From Stomorhina lunata (lineage: Eukaryota; Arthropoda; Insecta; Diptera; Rhiniidae): a stretch of DNA of 64,000 nucleotides. The stretch covers positions 62,227,928 to 62,291,927 of the forward strand of contig OW121744.1 in NCBI GenBank assembly GCA_933228675.1, written 5' to 3'. Positions 33,780-44,150 of this stretch are shown here, in pieces. The stretch's first letter is position 1, and each line of letters starts with the position of its first letter. The notes beneath the pieces are model-generated. The model did not search any database. It was not told where the DNA came from and worked only from the letters and a program-made list of their open reading frames with translations. Position numbers and translations under genes: made by a program.

Positions 33780-34997
33780 GGGTGGTAAAATTGTAAGGGC
33801 CGATGTTGAATGTGAACCACACCTAAACGCCAAGTTTTTTTTTTGAATTTTATTTGACATTCCTCTATTTCAGACTTACTCAATTTGAACCATGGAGAGA
33901 TACACAATCCAACAACGTTATCCAGACTTATTATAAAAATTTGCGTTCAAATCAAAATGCATCGTCCAAATGTGCGTACAAATGCGGTCTGCAGAAGATG
34001 TGAGAACACCAGTGCATGCTCGTACAGCTCGTACTGCAGAAAATATTGCTGCTGTTCGCGATAGTGTGGCTGAAGAGCCGTCCACCTCAACTCGTCGTCG
34101 TGCCCAACAATTGCACCTCTCACGCTCGTCGTTGATGAACATTATGCATAAAGACTTGCATTTACACGCTTGCAAGGTGCAATTGGCTCAAGAACTAAAG
34201 CCTCTTGACCATTCCAAACGTCGTGAATGGGCAGAATGGTGGCAAGAAATGGCAACAGTGGCTGATCAATTTTCGAAGAAAATCATCTTCAGTGATGAGG
34301 CACATTTTCACCTCAGTGGATTCGTCAATAAACAGAATTGCCGCATTTGGGCGGCAATGAGAATCCAAGAGTGATTGTCGAAAAACCAATGCATCCACAA
34401 AGAGTTTATGGGCTGGCGGCATCATCGGGCCGTATTTTTCCCAAAATGAGGCCGGTCAGGCAGTTACTGTGAATGGTGTTCGCTATCGTGAGATAATATC
34501 GAACTTTTTATGGCCCGAATTGGAAGATATGGATGTGGACGATATGTGGTTTCAGCAGGACGGTGCCACTTGCCACACAGCTACCTAAACAATGGCTCTT
34601 TTGCGATACAAATTCAATGGTCATGTTATCTCAAGTAATGGCAATGTCAATTGGCCGCCAAGATCATGTGATTTGACACCGTTGGACTTTTTTCTTTGGG
34701 GTTATTTGAAAGAAAAGGTGTACGTCGATAAGCCAGCAACAACTTATGAGCTAAAGGATGAGATAATTCGGCACATTAACGGCATAGAACCCCATTATGC
34801 CTCAGGGTCATCGAAAATTTGGACCATCGGATGTAGGTGTGCCGCCGGGGTCGCGGCGCCCATTTGGCCGATATTTTGTTTCATACATAATTGAGTAATA
34901 AATACCAATATACCATAATAAAATAAAATCACAATAATTTCCTAAATAGTTTGTGTTTTATTCAAAATCAACATCGGCCCTTGAAATTTAACCACCC
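33780..34997 (+). mobile_element. Mariner element (DD41D type), copy C, near full length
   Basis: The left TIR GGGTGGTAAAATTGTAAGGG is followed by CCGATGTTGAATGTGAA. The right end is the inverted, slightly diverged form (TCAACATCGGCCC ... ACCACCC). A degraded transposase gene fills the interior. Flanking TA dinucleotides lie a few bases out on both sides. Confidence 0.82.
33891..34894 (+). pseudogene. DD41D mariner transposase, multiply broken
   Basis: The start reads MERYTIQQR at 33891 before a frameshift. The frame at 33970-34374 covers the DNA-binding region (RRRAQQLHLSRSSLMNIM) and the first catalytic block SDEAHFHLSGF (D codon 34294-34296). A second frameshift follows near 34350. The second block QQDGAT has its D at 34559-34561, an in-frame TAA lies at 34586-34588, and the third block LTPLDFFLWG has its D at 34685-34687. 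Exactly 41 residues separate the second and third aspartates, the spacing of the DD41D (rosa-type) mariner group first described in tephritid flies. All three catalytic residues survive, but the gene cannot be translated through. Confidence 0.88.
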
Positions 34998-36200
34998 GAT
35001 ATCTGTGGCAATGTGGAAGAAAAGCTTAAATCGACATAAGAGAGAATTAAGTTAAAGCGTTTATTGCATTACAGGCGCTGTGATGTGTTTAGTCCGTTTT
35101 AAAAATTCGGGTTTTTGTTTACTTTTTAGCTTAAATTTTTTGAATCAATGCATTCATCAAAACAACTTATGTACACATATTTTTGTGTACATATTCAGAT
35201 TTTTCTTTCATTATATAACGATTTTACTTAACTTCACTTAAGCTGTATAAATGTTGACCTTGAAAAAATAAAGTCATTATTTTCAAACCGCTTAAATATA
35301 CTTAAGGTCCAGTTCAACTTTCAAAAAAGTGTTTAAGTAGATAAAACGTAAAATCTTCTAAGTTAAACAATATTTTTTTTTTAAATATTCATCATTCTTC
35401 TCTAACAAACATGTTACCAATATAAATTATCATAAATTATTCGCAGAAATCAAGCAGAAGAAAAATAACACAAAATTTATGATAACTTAAAACTTTTATC
35501 TTCGACTTAAGCTATTCTTCCATATTGCCACAGATATAAGTGATACTATTTATTTTAAGGGAATAGCAAATGTTAACAAACATTTTTAGATTAGATTCCC
35601 CTTGAATATTTCAAAAAACAGTAAAGAAATTTTCACCTGTACAAAACAGTTTTTGAAAGGAGTTAACCTTCAGCACCCGTAAATTTTTAACTACGAAACA
35701 AGAAAAAGTCATTGGGTGTCAGGTCTTTACGAAGAATGTGTCATCACTTCGATGTTTTGATTGCTCAAAAATTCACTTTTTGACGAAAAAATTATTCGTT
35801 TTAGGGTCTTTCGGTTTTTTTTTAGCCTTTCGATTTTTTATGAATTTTAAAAGATAAAATCTGTTAATATTTTAAATAGTATAGGTAATTGTATTCCATA
35901 TAATCATTATTACAATCAAACGCAAGTAAGATTTATCAAGCATTTATTCAAATTATGAGCAAAAAATTATTTTTTTGAGAAATTTGACGATTTCGAACAC
36001 AAGGTACGGCGAAACTGTTTGCGATATCGACCTCAATTTTTGTGAGTTTTATTGCCTTATTTATTTGTTTTAATACACCCATGAGGAAAATTCAAATTTG
36101 TAATTAGTTTTAAAAACAGCCTGAGAAAATTTACCTATTTTCGAATATAAAAAAAAAACTATGTTAATATTTTTATATTTTAACAAATTTTAACTATTTA
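34998..36200. other. Non-coding stretch
   Basis: No gene or transposon end recognised. Confidence 0.4.
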
Positions 36201-36202
36201 AC

Positions 36203-36257
36203 TGAGGCCCTATGCTCCACTGGGAGTCAAGGATAACAGAAGAAGAAGAAGAAGATT
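36203..36257 (+). mobile_element. RTE-like LINE, extreme 3'-end fragment with (GAA)n tail
   Basis: GAGGCCCTATGCTCCACTGG matches the reverse complement of 56060-56095, the 3' end of the RTE-like remnant. It is followed by AGAAGAAGAAGAAGA. Severe 5' truncation and a short tandem-repeat tail are usual for RTE-clade insertions. Confidence 0.7.
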
Positions 36258-36329
36258 TAACTACTTACTAGTCTGGAAATGGTAAATCATGTCATACTTT
36301 GCTAGTTTTTATTTAAAGTATTTTTGTTT

Positions 36330-36625
36330 TGCCGATGTGGTAAGTTAGTCTTGGATCCTAGCATACCAGGGATCCCAAGTTCGATCCCCGGCCAGACCCA
36401 CTTGAAAAAAAAATAATTAAAAAAAAAGGCGGTTCACCTAATAACTCAGCCACTAGTTATTGAGTTTTAGGCTATGTAAAACTTCTCTTACTAATGCATT
36501 TGCCATTCGAAGCCGGAGTTAAAACGTAGATCCCTTTCAATGAGTCTAAAAATAGAATCGGATGCAGCTGATTGTCTGACAGAAGTACCCCTTGTTCCAA
36601 TTGGAATGTTGTCGGGGAATTATAA
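36330..36625 (+). mobile_element. tRNA-derived SINE (family 2), full-length copy
   Basis: It shows GATGTGGTAAGTTAG, CCTAGCATACCAGGG and the best box B of the family, AGTTCGATCCCCGG. The complete body follows, ending in GTTGTCGGGGAATTATAAAT. Confidence 0.85.
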
Positions 36626-36629
36626 ATAT

Positions 36630-36952
36630 TTTGTTCTTTTTTGCAGTGCGTCCTTATGCGAGTCGTCAAGGACACAAATTTTAGGGAAGAAATCGAAATA
36701 ACTCCAAAACTGTTTCGTGGATTTTAAATTTTTACGACTTCAAGGAAAGCTGCATTAGTTAGTTTTTAGATTCCTATATCTTTTCTTTTAAAAATTACCA
36801 TTAAATGGATGAAATGTAGCGAAAACTGCAAATACCCTTATTTTTCCCCATACAAATAGGCTCAAATACTTTGGAACCGTTGCGCGGGCTTGTATTCCAA
36901 AAATAAATCAATAATATTTTGCACACTTCCGATTGACATAATTTTATTATTA
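36630..36952. repeat. Fragment related to one arm of the long-IR element at 53746
   Basis: CAAATAGGCTCAAATACTTT followed by TTGCGCGGGCTTG resembles 54300-54345. The partner arm is not present. Confidence 0.5.
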
Positions 36953-38490
36953 GGAGGGCATACCAGCACTGGTCTTGAAGCAGTGCTCTTCGACGTTAGC
37001 TCGTCCATTAGCTAACCTTTTTATCACCTTATACCATGCCGGTGAGTTTCCTATGTGTTGGAAGGTTGCTAATGTAACGCCAATACCCAAAAAACGTGAG
37101 GCTAGCAACCCCGAAAATTACCGCCCAATAGCAATTTGTTTCGCGCTTTCCAAAGTGATGGAAAGTATGGTAAACTATCATCTAGTCAAATATTCGGAGT
37201 CTAATAATCTACTAAACGACCGGCAATATGGATTTCGTAGGGGCCGCTCTACTATTGATGTATTAGCCTTTTTATCAGAAAAATTGTGCCGTTCTATTCA
37301 CCGTTTTGGCGAAAGTGAAGTTATAGCTCTTGATATTTCTAAGGCGTTTGATAGAGTGTGGCATGGAGCACTTCTATCAAAACTTATTGCTTTTGGGGTA
37401 GGTAACAATTTCTCTCGGTTTATATCGTGCTTTCTCAGAGATCGCACTAGATGGGATATCGTCTGACGAGTTCAAGATTAATTCGGGGGTACCACAAGGC
37501 TCCGTTCTTTCTCCTACTCTATTTCTTATTTTTCTAAATGACCTTCTGTGTCAAACTTCCAATCCTATCTACCCTTTTGCAGATGATAGCAACATCTGTC
37601 ATTCGTATTCATTCAACTATAGGCCAAGCATATTGGATATCAATTCCAAGAGGCAAACCTGACTTTTCTACAATATCCAATTGGGGTCGTTCTAATAGGG
37701 TTTCAACGCTCGAAAGACCCAATGTTGTGTGTTAACACACAAACGTGTTATGAAAAATGTTGCATCATCTGTAATTATGGGTGATATAAATATTGAGGAA
37801 TCAGAAACTCTTGATGTTCTAGGCATGAAAATTCAGTGTGATGTCCCTTGGACTATTCACGTTTTTCAAGTGTCGAAAGAAGCATTCAAGTGTCTCGGCT
37901 TTCTTAAGCGGTGTAAGACATACTTCACTCCAACTGATCGCCTCAATATCTATACCACTTATATCCGACCGAAAATGGAATACAACTCTCATGTATGGGT
38001 CGGTGCTTCAAAGTCAATTTTGGGGCTTCTCGACCGTGTACAAGAGAGGGCGAAGGCGCTTATCGGTGACAGTAGGGTAGCCAATTCTATTGCCTCATTT
38101 GAGCATCGTCGTAATGTGGGTTGCGTTTCACTATCCTATCGCTACTACAATGGCATGTGCTCAAACGAAATTAGGGATCTTGTTCCAGAAACCCGTACAT
38201 TTCTTCGTAGCACACGCAATTCAACAAGGGCTCATCTCTTTGTAGTCGATTTTCCAGTGTATCGCACGACGCACTCGTTTTTTAGCCGTACAGCACGTAT
38301 GTGGAATAAACTTCCTGCATCATTCTTCCCCTCTAATTATGATATCCAAAGGTTCAAATTGAATATCCACAAACACTACTCCCTCTATCCTCCTTCCCAC
38401 AACCTTTTTTTCCTAGTTCCATCACAATGCACCTGCATATGTAGGGGTCATCCCCTGAGTGTTGGTCCAATACAAAAAAAAAAAAAAAAT
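36953..38490 (+). mobile_element. 5'-truncated LINE (Jockey/CR1-like) with poly(A)
   Basis: It opens in mid reverse transcriptase (IPALVLKQCSST) and ends with TCATCCCCTGAGTGTTGGTC plus a poly(A) run at 38475-38489. The same 3' end occurs at 32625-32663, and parts of the body recur at about 41320-41399 and 44879-45190. 5' truncation plus a poly(A) tail fits target-primed reverse transcription. Confidence 0.88.
36957..38400 (+). pseudogene. Reverse transcriptase of a non-LTR retrotransposon, frameshifted
   Basis: Frame 36975-37466 carries NYRPIAICFALSKVME, QYGFRRGRSTIDVLA and the first catalytic block IALDISKAFDRVWH. A small deletion near 37445 (after FLRDRT) shifts the frame. The next frame has SGVPQGSVLSPTLF and the catalytic FADD (codons 37576-37587) and soon meets a stop. 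A third frame (37729-38400) holds the thumb and C-terminal region, with LGFLKRCKTYFTPTDRL, YIRPKMEYNSHVW and TARMWNKLPASFFPSNYD. No endonuclease domain remains. The motif set and the C-terminal region fit the Jockey/CR1 group; I cannot name the clade with certainty. Confidence 0.88.
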
Positions 38491-38745
38491 GTACAACTAA
38501 ATTTAAAACAGAGAAGTTTTATGCAACTTTTGGTCAGTATGTCAAATTTTATAGGAATCGGTCCATATTTGACCATAGCTTTCATATAAAAAACGCCAGT
38601 TAAAAGCTATTTAATTTTAAACTATGACAGATAGGGCCATGCACCAAAAAACTTTATATAAATACCAGCCAGCATTTTGTGTCAACATTTGGCTATAGTT
38701 CTTATATACATATATAACATCACCTTTTTACATTCAGTTTATTAA
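38491..38745 (+). repeat. DINE-like repeat, second subfamily, 3' fragment
   Basis: TTTATGCAACTTTTGGTCAG, GGTCCATATTTGACCATAGC and CATTTGGCTATAGTTCTTAT match the 3' part of 54805-55740 in order. Confidence 0.6.
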
Positions 38746-38770
38746 GATTACACTTTTTTGTTTTGTTTAC

Positions 38771-38948
38771 ATCGACAGCGTGTTAATGCTGTAGGCTTAT
38801 CTCCGATGGATAATGCTGTGGTAATTAATAACTAACAGAAATTAATAATTACAAAAATTGATGTTGTCGTGACTGGGGCTCGAAGCCAGGCTCAATGTGA
38901 TATGTTATGCTTAGTAGCCTATATGCTTACCAACTAAGCCACAGCATA
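38771..38948 (-). mobile_element. tRNA-derived SINE (family 1), minus copy
   Basis: On the minus strand from 38948: TGTGGCTTAGTTGGTAAGC (box A) and CTTCGAGCCCC (box B-like). The body includes TTAATAATT and CATCGGAGATAAGCC, then CAGCATTAACACGCTGTCGA. Copies of the family lie at 48570-48750 and, truncated, at 55970 and 62965. Confidence 0.75.
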
Positions 38949-39418
38949 TTTTTCAAAACTGAACAAAAGCTGTGGCTCCATCTATCGATTTTAAGCTTCA
39001 TTCGTGTGATGGAATATATAGAAGTCAAACATATTATGGTGAAATTGACTGTAAATTCGTTTTACAATTTCAGTTTATCAATTACAAACAAGCATTACTT
39101 ATTAAGTGATTGAGTAACTGTTTGATCACGACAAAATCTAAAACGTGATCACCAATCAGTCCCATAAAAACTAATTTATTTTTAATCTATGCAAATTAGA
39201 AAGATTTAGATATAAATCACATTTGACTTGTTTGTTTTTTGAATAACATTTAAAAATCACGTATTTTCTAGCCAGGAATGTCAAATGTTAATAGTCTAAA
39301 TATTGAATATTTTTCCAGCTAAAACATGTTATATTTATACGCTTTATGATTACATTTAAACATTTTGCTTTTGTACTAATCGAATCATTTGATTTTATCT
39401 TTTAATTTTCGTTCTTAG
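38949..39418. other. Upstream non-coding DNA, probable 5' UTR intron end
   Basis: No other feature. The last 50 bases hold a branch-point consensus CTAAT (39376-39380), a pyrimidine-rich run and an acceptor AG (39417-39418). This suggests that the RNF144-like gene has an upstream non-coding exon not identified here. Confidence 0.5.
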
Positions 39419-39545
39419 ATTTTCATTACTTTGGTCGACAATATGGCTACCACCAAAAACGTTGCAACTGTTAGACTGCAATGTGCGTCAATTGCATTGA
39501 AAACGAACGTCAAAAATATTCAAATCGAAATTAACCAAAAGATAA
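39419..39545 (+). other. Probable 5' UTR of the RNF144-like gene
   Basis: It lies between a good splice-acceptor context (CTAAT 39 bases upstream, then TTCGTTCTTAG) and the start codon. A stop codon, TAA at 39543-39545, directly precedes the ATG in frame, so translation of this frame cannot begin upstream within this exon. It contains the start of an overlapping upstream ORF. Confidence 0.55.
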
Positions 39546-39589
39546 ATGATGAGACCACCAGTGCAGAAAAGTGCATTGCAGCAAAATGA
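39443..39589 (+). CDS. Upstream ORF (48 codons) overlapping the main start
   Basis: It starts at ATG 39443 (context GACAAT-ATG-G) and ends at TGA 39587-39589, 44 bases past the main ATG and in a different frame. It has no recognised domain and would be important only as a translational brake on the RNF144-like ORF. Whether it is translated is unknown. Confidence 0.35.
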   Translation: MATTKNVATVRLQCASIALKTNVKNIQIEINQKINDETTSAEKCIAAK

Positions 39590-41201
39590 GGCAAATCGCT
39601 TGCAGCATCACCAACAGACACACAAGCATTTACAGCAACAAAAACAATTGCAACAGCACCAGCACCAACAACAACAACAAGGGGATATTATAGCAACAAA
39701 CATAAGTGATCTAGAACAAACGGAAACAATAGTAGGCAAATCAAAATTAGAACAACGCGAATTATTGGTAGAAAATCATTTGAATAGCGCCTGTTTTGCT
39801 CAAGTACATCATCATCATCACCATCAGCTACAGCCAACAACAATAAGACAGCCACCACCACCCCCAGTTCCCATAACCTCGTCAGCCAGAACAATAGCAC
39901 GTAAATCATTGCCAGCTTATTATAACGATTGTTATCAGGAACAACAACATCAACAACGACAGCAACAGCAACATTGCCTAAATGGTGATAGTATAAACCT
40001 TAGAAGAGATTCCTTAGCCAATGTAAAATTACTAGATCTCAGTACATCGCCTCCATCGCTTAACGAAACATTGTTTCGTAGTCAACAAACAAAAACTTCA
40101 GTTGAAGTGTTGCCCAATAACACTTCCTCCTGTTCCATCAACAACACAAACACAAACAATAGTCAACGACAGCAGCAGCAACAACAACAACGTTTCTCAT
40201 TTGCCAGCCAATATTCATCACGTTCATCGTCTAGTGACGATAGCAGCAGTCTCAGCCTAACGGCCTGTGGTAGCTCATCAACAGGAACAGGAGCTGCCAA
40301 TTCAAGTGGTACTTATAATTCATATAACAATACATTTGATGATGCAGCTGAAAATTTTATTATAAATTTTCCAGCCGATACTTCACCCCTAAGCTGCCCT
40401 CAGCCTCAATCGCTTATTGTTACAGCACACAGTGACTATTGTCTGCCATTATCCGAAACGGAACCGCTACTAACAAACATTGAGGGCACTGTGAATGATA
40501 AACAGCGCTCAATTTATCTAAACAAAAATAGCGCTTCGTTAATTTTTACACGCAAGGACTTAACATCCCATCCACAAACACAAAAGCCAACAGCAACAGC
40601 CACATATCAGCACCAGCAACAACATCAAAAACAACAACAATTCAAACTACAATCAAAAGTAAATAATAATTTTAATGGAACCCCAGTAGCTTCGCATTCC
40701 TCGAAATCGTTTCCAGGCCTAGCACCGACAACGGCAAATTTTGGCGGAGGCGCAACGAATGTAAGACGTCAGAATCATTCCACTTTACGTTCGTTTTCCG
40801 AAGAGAATTACAAACGTAAACCCACAAAGCATTTACCAGCAACATATCATCAGCAACATCGTCGTAGCTTACAACTTAATTACAATAATAATCTTGTGAC
40901 TACAACAACTTGTGGCATCATTGCCAACAATAATCACTGTTGTGGCAACAGTAGTGGTGGCAGTGGCAACAGCAGTTCATCTAATTCTAATTCAGCTCTT
41001 TTGCATAAAACACATCACAACAATCAGAGCTTTCAGCAGAAACAACAACAACAACAGCCAGGTCATCAACACCCCAATTTAAATTCGAATTTTTCAACAG
41101 CAACTAACAACACGGCAGCTGCAACACGCAAACAATACGCGTACTCTTGGTACGCTCCCGTTTATAGTGCGCTTGAGGAGGAACTAGAACAAGATTCTAG
41201 G
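39546..41201 (+). CDS. RNF144-like: RNF144-like RBR E3 ubiquitin ligase, N-terminal coding exon
   Basis: The exon encodes 552 residues, starting MMRPP at tandem ATGs preceded by an in-frame TAA. The protein is low complexity: Q- and H-rich tracts (residues about 15-45 and 95-100), QPPPPPVP near 105, a run of Q near 210-216, S-rich stretches near 225-250, and NS/GS runs near 470-485. More ordered islands include PLSETEPLLTN and, at the very end, YSWYAPVYSALEEELEQDSR. The exon stops after the AGG codon at a strong donor (G|GTAAGTAG, GT at 41202) and joins exon B in phase 0. Long disordered N-termini rich in CAA/CAG runs are common in fly regulatory genes. The functional assignment comes only from the RING1 start in exon B; no catalytic feature lies in this exon. 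Reading past the donor gives 26 intron-encoded residues and a stop, which I take as intron read-through. Confidence 0.82.
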
Positions 41202-41295
41202 GTAAGTAGTAACATCTATTATTTATTTTACGAGGGTGATTTGATAAAGTGCTTTTATCAGCCTTATAGTCGACTTTAAACTCATATTATTTATA

Positions 41296-41399
41296 GTCCA
41301 GCTTGTTTTTAGATTGTTTTGGTATCGGTAATGACTTTTCTCGGTTTATATCGAGTTTTCTCAGAGATTTTCCACTCTATTTCTTATATGTCTAAATAA
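41296..41399 (+). mobile_element. LINE remnant, left part (same family as 36953-38490)
   Basis: TCTCGGTTTATATCGAGTTTTCTCAGAGAT and CACTCTATTTCTTAT correspond to 37411-37445 and 37515-37530 of the better-preserved copy. The remainder is displaced to 44879 by the hAT insertion. Confidence 0.7.
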
Positions 41400-41602
41400 C
41401 CTACTATTAGGGTGTTCATTTTACTCGACTTTTAATTGCTTGAGTAATCAAATAACTTGAAAATGGGATTTTTTAATTACTAGGAAAATCGATTAATCGT
41501 TAAAAATTACTCGAGTTAATCGAGTAAAAGATTCGTCTTAAAATTACTCGTATAAGATTTCTCTGTAAGCTTTTTATATATATATTTTTAATACAACATT
41601 TT

Positions 41603-42360
41603 TATACCCTTCACCACCATAGGTGAAAAGGGTATATTGGGTTTGTGCTGATGTTTGTAACGCATAGAAATATTGGTCTGTGACCTACCTTTTAGTATAC
41701 CAATCGACTTAGAATCACTCCCTGAGCTTGTTATCACTCTACAGGTCGTAACATTAAAGATAATTTGATGAAATTCGGCACAGATTCATATTTTGGTCCA
41801 AGGACGATCCCTATACTTTTTGGGGGAAATCGGATTACTATTTAGGGTACCTGCCATAGGGATTCCTTCCCGGAATAGAGTTTTTGCTCCTTTACAGCCA
41901 TAAATTTAGTTGTATTTTAATAATATTCCGAACAAATTTTGCTTATCACAACCTTAATCAGTGTTCCTAATTTTGTAGAAATTGGCCCATATTTGACCAT
42001 ACCTCCCATACAAGACACATTCTCAAAAGACGTTTATATACACATTAAAGCACAATAACGTTAATAACTCTAAAGATAAATGTATTTGATTACTTAAACT
42101 TTGCACAGATAAATACTTTGTAAATATACACCAATAAACAAAATTTGGTAACAATTGGTCCATAATTGACCCTAGCTCCCATATAAGGCCCTTAGCCGGA
42201 AATGATATAAATCTCGAAATTTTGAAAAAATAGCACATAATATATGTATGTTTGCCTTTAAGACTTAAGGAAAACTTGTTTAATTGTTGGTCCATATTTG
42301 ACCTTAGTAGTGAAGGGTATTATATAGTCGGGCTTGACCGATTATAGCTTTTCTTGCTAG
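41603..42360 (-). repeat. DINE-1/Helentron-like repeat, minus orientation
   Basis: It runs from the hairpin end ATACCCTTCACCACCATAGG to TATATAGTCGGGCTTGACCG with all internal blocks, including GTATACCAATCGACTTAGAA. The GTCY tract is reduced to almost nothing. Confidence 0.72.
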
Positions 42361-42653
42361 TTTTAATAAAATTATAGTGTTTTATTAACAAAAAAGTTTA
42401 ACAATTTGCAATAAAAAACATAAAGCAAAAATATAGAAATTTATTTTTAATCAAGGCGAATTCATTACAGGTGGTGGTAAGAATACAACAAATACAACAT
42501 GACAAAATGAAACCATATGTTGTTCTTGTAGTTTTGCTTACATTTTGTCAAATTTTTGTACCTAAAATTTCAAGGCGAATTCATCAGCTGGGCTCTTGAT
42601 ATCACTTTCATTATTACACTATGTTTTTAATACAAATTAACATTTGTAACACC

Positions 42654-43741
42654 TAGGGTTGCCAGACAGGCTGGATTCGACTGGATTGTCCAGCTTTTTT
42701 AGTGCTTGTCCAATGTCAAGCTTTAATTAAATTTGTCCAGCTGAAAGGTGAAGAATTTAAATTTTGTGAATATTTTTAAAGAAAACCAATTTTTATGAAA
42801 AAGAACGCAATAAAAACTTTTGCCAAGCTGTATTTTTTTCTTTTTCACTTAAGTGATTTGTGCGTTGATTAATTGATTGCTTGATCAAGTTTATTTTGTA
42901 ATAAAATTATCCTTTATGAAATTTAGCCATTGTACTTATTTTACCTAAATGACCTATATCAAAAACCTGTTAAGGTCAAAGGCCGAGCATATTTTAGAAT
43001 TCCATGCGCACAAATTCGTAGGTCAAGCCTTGAAAATTTTTCCTCTACTTGGCCTTTCTATCGAATTTTTGGACATATTCTTTTACGAGTTCATTCCAAA
43101 GATTTTTCGTAGAATCTTCTCTCAAAAACGCCAATAGCTTCCTCTGCCTGTGCAAGTGCCCATGATTCAATACCATAAATATATTATACGGGTAGTATAA
43201 GCATTTTGTAGAGCGTAGTTTAAGTTCTTACAGAGAAAGCTTTATTTTTTATCTGCCCGCTTATGCTAAAACAGCATCTGTTGGCAAGTATGATTGTACG
43301 TTTGATTTCGAAACTTATGTCGTTATTTATGTTGACGGCGGTAACAAGTAAACAAAATCTTTTACAACCTCGTAGCTATAGTTCTCAACAATCACATGTC
43401 GTCCAATTCTTGAGAATTGCCTGCTTGCAGAAACCAGCAGTTTCGTTTTGATTCATTGACAACTAGATCTATTTTATTAGATTCCTTTTCGATATTTGAA
43501 AACGCGACAGTCAAATTGCGCAATGTGTGTCCCATAATATCAATGTGTTGAAAATTGTTTTAGATGTATTAGCTGCAGCATCTCGAGCGATTTCAATTTT
43601 TCTCGACATCGCTGCGGTTATTTACGGTATTCGCAATTCGGTTTAATTATTAAAGTTATAAATGTCCAGCTAATTTTTGGGTTGTAAAGCTTTTCTTTTC
43701 TTTATGTCCAGCTTTTTCAGGATTTGTGTCTGGCAACCCTA
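42654..43741. mobile_element. 1.1-kb hAT-type element nested in the larger hAT (TSD GTAACACC)
   Basis: The ends TAGGGTTGCCAGACA and TGTCTGGCAACCCTA are inverted. GTAACACC flanks both exactly (42646-42653 and 43742-43749). TGTCCAGCT motifs recur near both ends. The interior consists largely of a minus-strand LINE reverse-transcriptase remnant. Confidence 0.92.
42950..43640 (-). pseudogene. Non-LTR reverse transcriptase C-terminal remnant
   Basis: On the minus strand, stop-riddled frames give NKIDLVVNESK, then VTAVNINND-like text and FERRLRKIFG-like text in the order expected for the RT C-terminus of RTE-like LINEs. No catalytic block remains. It sits wholly between the TIRs of the nested hAT. 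Confidence 0.55.
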
Positions 43742-43834
43742 GTAACACCCTAAATATTTTAAGTGAGTTTATTTACTTCCTTATATAGAAAGCAATCTTT
43801 AGATTTCATAAATCCTGAGTTTGATCTAATAGAT

Positions 43835-44150
43835 TAGTAGGCTCTACGACTACCTTTTACCTATGTTTACAATGGGATCTTCAACTGGACTACAGTAGTA
43901 TCTACGATTACATTGCGTCCTTTAACTGAACTATAGTACTGTTATTATAGGATTTACGATTACACAGTTATCTTCAACTAAACTATAGAAGTATCTACGA
44001 ATACATCGGAGACTTCAACTGGACTATAGTAGGTTTTACGATTGCAATGGTACCTTCAACTAATCTATAACAGGAGCTACGATTACATTAGAACCTTTAA
44101 ATAAACAATAGTAGAAATTACAATTACATTGGATACCACAAGAGGTCTAT
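43835..44150. repeat. Tandem repeat, 41-bp unit, about 6-7 copies
   Basis: The motif TCTACGATTACATTGG recurs at 43901, 43953, 43994, 44035, 44076 and 44117. The spacing is 41 bp except for one 52-bp interval. Each unit also has CTTCAACTGGACTATAGTAG. It lies inside the larger hAT and is followed by three copies of GGACTATATACA at about 44205-44245. Confidence 0.8.

Noticed and set aside
33780..34997. Intact mariner transposase
   Set aside because: Although all three catalytic aspartates survive, there are at least two frameshifts and an in-frame TAA.
39688..39909. Minus-strand ORF opposite the Q-rich exon
   Set aside because: L/V-rich reading of CAA/CAG repeats in the antisense frame.
41202..41279. 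Extension of exon A past the donor (26 more residues and a stop)
   Set aside because: The GTAAGT donor, the phase-0 match with exon B and the low coding character beyond it make intron read-through the simpler reading.
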